Below the pieces are notes generated by a model, which saw nothing but the letters and a program-made list of their open reading frames with translations, made no database searches and was not told the origin of the DNA. Shown here in pieces: positions 59,744 to 64,000 of a stretch of DNA of 64,000 nt (the stretch's first letter is position 1; every line of letters begins with the position of its first letter). This DNA comes from Paenibacillus woosongensis (GTDB lineage Bacteria; Bacillota; Bacilli; Paenibacillales; Paenibacillaceae), in assembly GCF_009725165.1 (NCBI RefSeq), contig NZ_WNZW01000015.1:43161-107160 (forward strand). The letters are read 5' to 3'. A program made the translations under genes and the position numbers.

Positions 59744-60784
59744 ATGAGGAAGAATGAAATCAATAGTATTGAAATCGCCCGAATTGCAGGCGTGTCCCGA
59801 AGTACGGTAAGCAGGGTCATCAACAATTATCCGAATGTGCCGCAGGCAACGCGCGATAAGGTGATGCAGGTTATCGAGCAGTACAAGTATTCCCCGAATT
59901 TTTCGGCACGGATTATGTCTGGAATGAAGACTCGCACCATCGGTCTGTTTCTGATTTCGCCGGAAGAAGTATTTCACGATTCGCTCACGAACTCACTAAT
60001 AACAGGCTTCATTGAAAGCGCATCCAACCAGGGCTATTATGTGCTAACCCATATTATAAGAAACACGAGGGACAGCGAGGTGCTGCGCAAAGTCAAGGAA
60101 ACCTTCTACCAGCAGCGGATCGACGGCGGGGTCTTTATCGGGGCTGCGAATCATGAACCGTTGATTGAAGAGCTTATTGCCGAAGGTTATGTGGTCGGCA
60201 TCATTGACCAGCATATCGAAGGGCGGAATGAGCCCAATCGGGTGATATGCAATTTCGGCAATGATCAGGGCATGAAGCAAGGCGTCGATTATCTTGCAAG
60301 CCTGAACCACCGCAGGATCGGGTTCATTGCTGGAGACCCGCTGCGCTGCTCGGGGCCCGAGAAGCTGGAGGGATTCAAGGCTGCTATGCGTTCTCACGGA
60401 CTTGAGGTGAATCCAGAGTGGATCATACCGGCTGATTTTAGTGAGAAAAGCGGATATAACTCCGTGAAGCAGTGGTTAGGCCATGTCAAAGAGCTGCCTA
60501 CAGCGATATTTGCCTGTAACGACAGTGTCGCCTTTGGCGCTTTGGCGGCCATACAGGAAGCGGGTCTCAGTGTACCGGAGGATATATCCTTAATGGGCTT
60601 TGATGATCACCTGCTTAGCTCGCGGATTCAGCCGGCACTCACGTCGATTCATGTTGATTTTGCCGAAATGGTGGATACGCTGGCCAGCAGGCTCATCAAG
60701 ACGATCGAAGATCCGGACAAGGAATTCAAGAAATATGTGGGCAAGACGGGGTTGGTCATTAGGGAATCCTGTAGGGCGATCTAA
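59744..60784 (+). CDS. LacI family transcriptional regulator
   Basis: A 346-residue LacI/GalR regulator: DNA-binding domain at about 5-55 (IEIARIAGVSRSTVSRVINN), hinge, then the sugar-binding domain with TIGLFLISPEE, RIGFIAGDPL, ACNDSVAFGALAAIQEAG and SLMGFDDHLLSSRIQPALTS. ATG at 59744 has GGAGGG. It probably represses the GH9 gene and the downstream operon and is released by a sugar from beta-glucan breakdown. Confidence 0.94.
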   Translation: MRKNEINSIEIARIAGVSRSTVSRVINNYPNVPQATRDKVMQVIEQYKYSPNFSARIMSGMKTRTIGLFLISPEEVFHDSLTNSLITGFIESASNQGYYVLTHIIRNTRDSEVLRKVKETFYQQRIDGGVFIGAANHEPLIEELIAEGYVVGIIDQHIEGRNEPNRVICNFGNDQGMKQGVDYLASLNHRRIGFIAGDPLRCSGPEKLEGFKAAMRSHGLEVNPEWIIPADFSEKSGYNSVKQWLGHVKELPTAIFACNDSVAFGALAAIQEAGLSVPEDISLMGFDDHLLSSRIQPALTSIHVDFAEMVDTLASRLIKTIEDPDKEFKKYVGKTGLVIRESCRAI

Positions 60785-60839
60785 AGGCGGCAATACATGC
60801 TAACCCCCATATAGACCCATCGAAAAGGAGCATAATCCC

Positions 60840-61295
60840 ATGGAAAAAGGATTCTTAGGAACAAACGTCATTACGCAGATCGGCATCATTGTACGCGACA
60901 TCGACAAAGTATCCCAGAGTTATGCGAATTTCTTCGGAATAGAGAAGCCGAAGTGGTTCTGGACGGACCCTGTTGATGTCGCTCGAACCGAATTTAAGGG
61001 AGCGTCTTCGGAGGCCCGCGCTAAGCTCGCTTTCCTCGACTGCGGGCAGCTGCAGGTGGAACTGATTGAACCGGACGAGCATCCTTCAACGTGGCGGGAG
61101 TTCCTGGACGAGCATGGCGAAGGTGTGCACCATATCGCCTTTGTCATCAAAGGGATGAAGGAGAAAATCGCAGTCTTGGAGGCGAATCAGATGCCGCTGA
61201 TTCAAAGAGGCGAGTACACGGGCGGCCGTTATGCGTATATGGATACGTTCAAGGAATTGAAGGTAATGGTGGAACTGCTTGAGAACGATAACTAA
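60840..61295 (+). CDS. VOC family protein
   Basis: A 151-residue VOC protein similar in shape to methylmalonyl-CoA epimerase and lactoylglutathione lyase: QIGIIVRDIDKVSQSYANFF, QVELIEPDE and GEGVHHIAFVIKGM with His and Glu metal ligands. In this sugar cluster it may isomerise or epimerise a sugar acid or keto-sugar, but the substrate is not known. AAAAGGAG upstream. 56 bases after LacI, likely one transcript. Confidence 0.88.
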   Translation: MEKGFLGTNVITQIGIIVRDIDKVSQSYANFFGIEKPKWFWTDPVDVARTEFKGASSEARAKLAFLDCGQLQVELIEPDEHPSTWREFLDEHGEGVHHIAFVIKGMKEKIAVLEANQMPLIQRGEYTGGRYAYMDTFKELKVMVELLENDN

Positions 61296-61328
61296 CAGAC
61301 AGATTGCTGAAGAAGGTGGCGAGCGGGG

Positions 61329-62030
61329 ATGAATATTCTAATTACGGGCGCGGGCAAAGGGCTGGGTTTGTCTACGGTCAGCGAAGCGCTTAAAGGCGGG
61401 CATCGCGTCATTGCGGGTATTCGGAATTTGCAGCAGAGCCAGGAGCAGTTCGAGGCCATGCGGCGGGAGCATCCTGGACAGCTGGAGCTGATTCAGCTGG
61501 ACGTGAATGTAGAAAGCGAAATTAATGCAGCGAAGAACGCCGTTGAACGACAGTGGGGCACGGTGGATGTGCTGATTAACAATGCGGGGCTTCTTATCGC
61601 CCGCGATAAGAAGCTGGAAGAGCTTGATATGTCAGAGGTGGAGCGCTCGATGATGACCAACCTTTACGGGCCGATGAAAATGGTCAAGCACTTCCTGCCG
61701 CTGCTTCGCCGCAGTGAGAGGCCTTGCATTATCAATATTAGCTCGGAGGCGGGATGCTTTACGGCGGCTTATGGCCGGGATTATCCGTATGCGCTGTCTA
61801 AGAGCGCGCTGTCGTTCTTCTCGGCGCAGCTGCGCAAGGAGCTTGCGCCTCAAGGCTTCGCCGTGTATAACGTCCACCCGGGGTGGATTCGAACGCCGAT
61901 GGGGGGAGAGCAAGCGCCAGGAGATCCTAGGGATACGGCCATTGGCCTGCTGAATCTGGCCGAGAGGAAGGTTGTGCCTGCGCAAGAGAGCTGGATGATT
62001 ACTCATAAAGGAGAGCCTATGCCGTATTAA
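61329..62030 (+). CDS. Short-chain dehydrogenase/reductase
   Basis: A 233-residue SDR with ILITGAGKGLGLSTVSEAL, INNAGLL, Ser in IINISSEAG, active-site YALSK and NVHPGWIRTPMGG. Oxidises or reduces a hydroxyl, probably of a sugar or its acid, given neighbours. 33 bases after the VOC gene and 26 before the ThuA gene, all in one operon. GAAGGTGG upstream. Confidence 0.91.
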   Translation: MNILITGAGKGLGLSTVSEALKGGHRVIAGIRNLQQSQEQFEAMRREHPGQLELIQLDVNVESEINAAKNAVERQWGTVDVLINNAGLLIARDKKLEELDMSEVERSMMTNLYGPMKMVKHFLPLLRRSERPCIINISSEAGCFTAAYGRDYPYALSKSALSFFSAQLRKELAPQGFAVYNVHPGWIRTPMGGEQAPGDPRDTAIGLLNLAERKVVPAQESWMITHKGEPMPY

Positions 62031-62056
62031 GCAGGGCGGATCGGAGATGATGACGG

Positions 62057-62707
62057 ATGAAGCGTATACTCGTAGTCGTTGGCGATTATTATCATGATGG
62101 AGAACTGGCCAGGCAATCTTGGGAGCGGGTTATCGAGCCTTTTACGAGTAAGGCTCAAGCTCAGGTCACGTATGCGGGTGTCGAGCAGTTGGAGCAAGAA
62201 TTGGTCAAATCGCCCGATTTAGTTGTTTTGTTTGCCGGAAATTACATCGATCCGGAAGCGGAGCAGGTGAAGTACTGGATGACAGAACAGGCGGCCGGGC
62301 AGATTGAGAAATATGTGGCTGGCGGGGGAGCATGGCTGGCATGGCATTCGGGACTGGCATCTTATCCGGAAGACGGGGAATATGTGAGAATGCTTCGCGG
62401 CCGCTTCCTTATGCATCCAGAGCCCAGCGTTGTGACTTATACGCCGCTGGCCGGAACGGAGCTGGGCGACTTAGGAGAAGCCTTCAGCTTCCTGGACGAG
62501 CATTATTTTGTCGACTGTAAGGAGGAAGAGACGAATATATTTATGCGCTCGTCCTCTAAGGACGGGGAAGCTGTGGCCGGCTGGTATCACAGCTACGGGT
62601 CTGGCCGTGTCGGCTGCATCACGCCGGCTCATTTATCCGATGGCCTGCTGATGCCGTGGTTTATTAAGTTGATGAGAAGCCTGGTTGCCTGGTGCGCCAG
62701 GCTCTGA
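62057..62707 (+). CDS. ThuA-like glutamine-amidotransferase-fold protein
   Basis: A 216-residue ThuA-type protein: MKRILVVVGDYYHDGELARQ start, YVAGGGAWLAWHSGLASYP and the C-terminal WYHSYGSGRVGCITPAH. ThuA was first linked to trehalose/maltose use; the fold lacks the amidotransferase cysteine and relatives act on keto-sugars. Its presence with SDR and AKR genes supports an oxidative sugar route. An imperfect hairpin follows at about 62711-62750. Confidence 0.9.
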   Translation: MKRILVVVGDYYHDGELARQSWERVIEPFTSKAQAQVTYAGVEQLEQELVKSPDLVVLFAGNYIDPEAEQVKYWMTEQAAGQIEKYVAGGGAWLAWHSGLASYPEDGEYVRMLRGRFLMHPEPSVVTYTPLAGTELGDLGEAFSFLDEHYFVDCKEEETNIFMRSSSKDGEAVAGWYHSYGSGRVGCITPAHLSDGLLMPWFIKLMRSLVAWCARL

Positions 62708-62818
62708 TTGGAGAGGGAATATCGCCCGTATAGGGTGGTGTTCCTCTTTGCTTTATGTACTGCTGAAATGCGATACTTTAGAGAATGAGCATCGTTTTAT
62801 TCAGTGAGGAGGGTTCCC

Positions 62819-63784
62819 ATGAAATATGCAACAATACCGCATACCGAGCTGCATGCTTCCCGGATATGCTTCGGAACGGCAACGATCGGCGGTGCGATTG
62901 GCGAGGCCGATTCTTTTGCTCTGATGGACGCTTATTGCGGCCTCGGGGGTAATTTTATTGACACGGCGAGCGTGTACTCCGATTGGGAAAGCGAAGTAAA
63001 GAGCGTTAGCGAGAAGACGATTGGCAAATGGCTGAAGAGCAGGGGAAACCGGGACAAGATTATCCTTGCCACCAAGGGAGGGCATCCGCCTTTCGACAAT
63101 CTCTTGGCAAGCAGGCTCTCGCCAGAAGATATTTCGTTTGATTTGGAGAAGAGCTTGACCCATCTGGGAACCGATGTAATCGATTTATATTGGCTGCATC
63201 GCGATGATCCCTCCCGCCCGGTTGAGGAAATTATCGATTCCCTGCATGCGCACGTTCAGGCGGGGAGTATTCGTTACTATGCTTGCTCCAATTGGACAAC
63301 CGAGCGGATCGAGGCGGCTAGGCAGTATGCTGTCTCTACGGGAAAACAGCCCTTTGTAGCCAATCAGATGCAGTGGAGCTTGGCTGAGGTGAACCCGGGG
63401 AGCGTGGCGGATCCAACCACTGTCCAGATGGATGGGCAGATGATGGATTATCATATTAGGACAGGGCTCGCGGCTATTCCGTATACGTCTCAGGCACAGG
63501 GATTTTTCAGCGGAAAATTCCGTCCTGAGGATCGTTCCAAGCCCAGTGTCGCCGACATGTTCTATAATGAAGCCAATTTTGCGCGTCTGAGCAGGGTTCA
63601 GGAGCTTGCCGGGCAGCTTGGCCGCTCTGGGACTGAAATAGCGCTTGCGTATTTGACGTCGCAGCCGTTTGCCACGTTTCCGATTGTCGGCTGCCGCACC
63701 AGGCAGCAGCTGGAGGAAAGCGTAAGCGCGGGCGATCTTCAGCTCGATGCGAGTACGGTTCGTTATTTGCACGGCGGGGATTAA
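62819..63784 (+). CDS. Aldo/keto reductase
   Basis: A 321-residue AKR with the tetrad DTASVYSDWE (Asp, Tyr), ATKGGHP (Lys) and YWLHRDDP (His), then ACSNWTTERI and PYTSQAQGFFSGKF. NADPH-dependent reductase for aldehydes or keto-sugars. ATG at 62819 has GAGGAGG upstream; the ATG at 62804 has none. Last gene of the carbohydrate cluster, 111 bases after ThuA. Confidence 0.93.
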   Translation: MKYATIPHTELHASRICFGTATIGGAIGEADSFALMDAYCGLGGNFIDTASVYSDWESEVKSVSEKTIGKWLKSRGNRDKIILATKGGHPPFDNLLASRLSPEDISFDLEKSLTHLGTDVIDLYWLHRDDPSRPVEEIIDSLHAHVQAGSIRYYACSNWTTERIEAARQYAVSTGKQPFVANQMQWSLAEVNPGSVADPTTVQMDGQMMDYHIRTGLAAIPYTSQAQGFFSGKFRPEDRSKPSVADMFYNEANFARLSRVQELAGQLGRSGTEIALAYLTSQPFATFPIVGCRTRQQLEESVSAGDLQLDASTVRYLHGGD

Positions 63785-63873
63785 ACAGAACAGGCGGGCA
63801 ATGGGAAGGTAAGGAATATATTACGGAATAGAACAGTTCTGCCGAGTACTCTCTAAAGAAAGACCACCCGAAA

Positions 63874-64000
63874 TGAACTGCACCCCTAATGTTAGACACC
63901 ATCTAACATATTGGGGGTGCAGTTTTTGTATGGCTAAATTTAATGCCGATGAAAAATTAAAAGCGGTCTTACGTTATTGTGAAAGTTCAGAAAGCTTGAA
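63874..64000 (+). mobile_element. Left end of an IS3/IS150-type insertion sequence
   Basis: A probable terminal inverted repeat beginning TGAACTGCACCCC at 63874 is followed by a large hairpin (AACTGCACCCC with GGGGTGCAGTT at 63915-63925, inner TGTTAGA/TCTAACA) and TTTTT. The transposase orfA begins at 63931. The hairpin probably blocks outside transcription from entering the element. The other end lies beyond the window. Confidence 0.75.
63931..64000 (+). CDS. IS3-family transposase OrfA, N-terminal part
   Basis: The open frame MAKFNADEKLKAVLRYC followed by ESSESL runs off the window. It matches the first helix of IS3/IS150 OrfA helix-turn-helix proteins. No strong ribosome site, as is common in IS elements. 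Only 23 residues are visible. Confidence 0.7.

Noticed and set aside
1..64000. CRISPR array, tRNA or rRNA gene, prophage, or restriction-modification genes
   Set aside because: No regular repeat-spacer pattern, cloverleaf, rRNA sequence or such protein families were recognised.

Overview
The window looks like a chromosomal stretch of a Paenibacillus-type, endospore-forming Bacillota. The evidence is purin-rich Shine-Dalgarno sites with many TTG/GTG starts, an alpha/beta-type small acid-soluble spore protein, an SLH-domain surface protein, HelD, hxlR-hxlA-hxlB, a Fur-boxed siderophore importer, and polysaccharide-degrading GH115 and GH9 enzymes. No tRNA, rRNA, CRISPR array or prophage was seen. 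The species assignment is inference.

Layout. 1-4.7 kb: tail of an AHSA1/SRPBCC protein, a TetR regulator with an operator on its own promoter, a GNAT enzyme, a decayed gene, a MATE exporter and an unusual Sm-like/basic/glycine-rich protein. 4.9-8.4 kb: a zinc-free dehydrogenase, a MarR regulator and a CarD-like RNA-polymerase-binding protein divergent around a perfect 22-bp inverted repeat, then an AraC/GyrI-like regulator. 8.6-13.1 kb: an ABC exporter and a two-component system divergent from a small membrane protein. 13.4-20.5 kb: HelD, a VOC protein, then many broken genes (alpha/beta hydrolase, histidine kinase tail, accessory secA, RibD_C/DHFR-like) around an intact Zn-ribbon/alpha-CTD-like gene and an SDR. 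20.7-28.9 kb: a Dph6-like PP-loop ATPase, a GH115 alpha-glucuronidase, a MoxR-DUF58-DUF4129 operon, then a patchwork of MerR, SDR and GNAT remnants. 29-36 kb: glycerate kinase, a spore protein, a 27-residue membrane peptide, a Fur-controlled siderophore ABC operon and an HPr-kinase paralogue. 36-45 kb: an SLH/CAP protein, gene fragments, a DrrAB-type exporter with its own two-component system, malate:quinone oxidoreductase and an SDR. 45.7-57.7 kb: an F420-ligase-like protein divergent from a LysR regulator, a GyrI-like protein, a GNAT and a MocR regulator lacking its PLP lysine, glycosyltransferases (one truncated), the formaldehyde-fixing hxl operon, PhzF, a CdsA-like enzyme, a papain-like amidase and an amino-acid permease. 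57.8-63.8 kb: a LacI-controlled carbohydrate cluster (GH9 without a signal peptide, LacI, VOC, SDR, ThuA, aldo/keto reductase). The window ends inside an IS3-type insertion sequence.

How the genes fit together. The clearest units are: the LacI cluster, where two promoters share the same -35, -10 and 16-bp operator; the Fur-controlled iron importer; the HxlR-controlled ribulose-monophosphate detoxification pair; two exporter/sensor-kinase modules; and the MarR/CarD divergent pair. At least ten remnants, several short enough to be missed by gene callers, point to active gene loss and rearrangement, concentrated at about 5.9-10.4, 16-20.5, 28 and 38 kb. I saw no obvious defence island. The most unusual items are the MarR/CarD palindrome, the lysine-less MocR, the Sm-like protein, the cytoplasmic GH9/ThuA regulon and the diverged HPr kinase.
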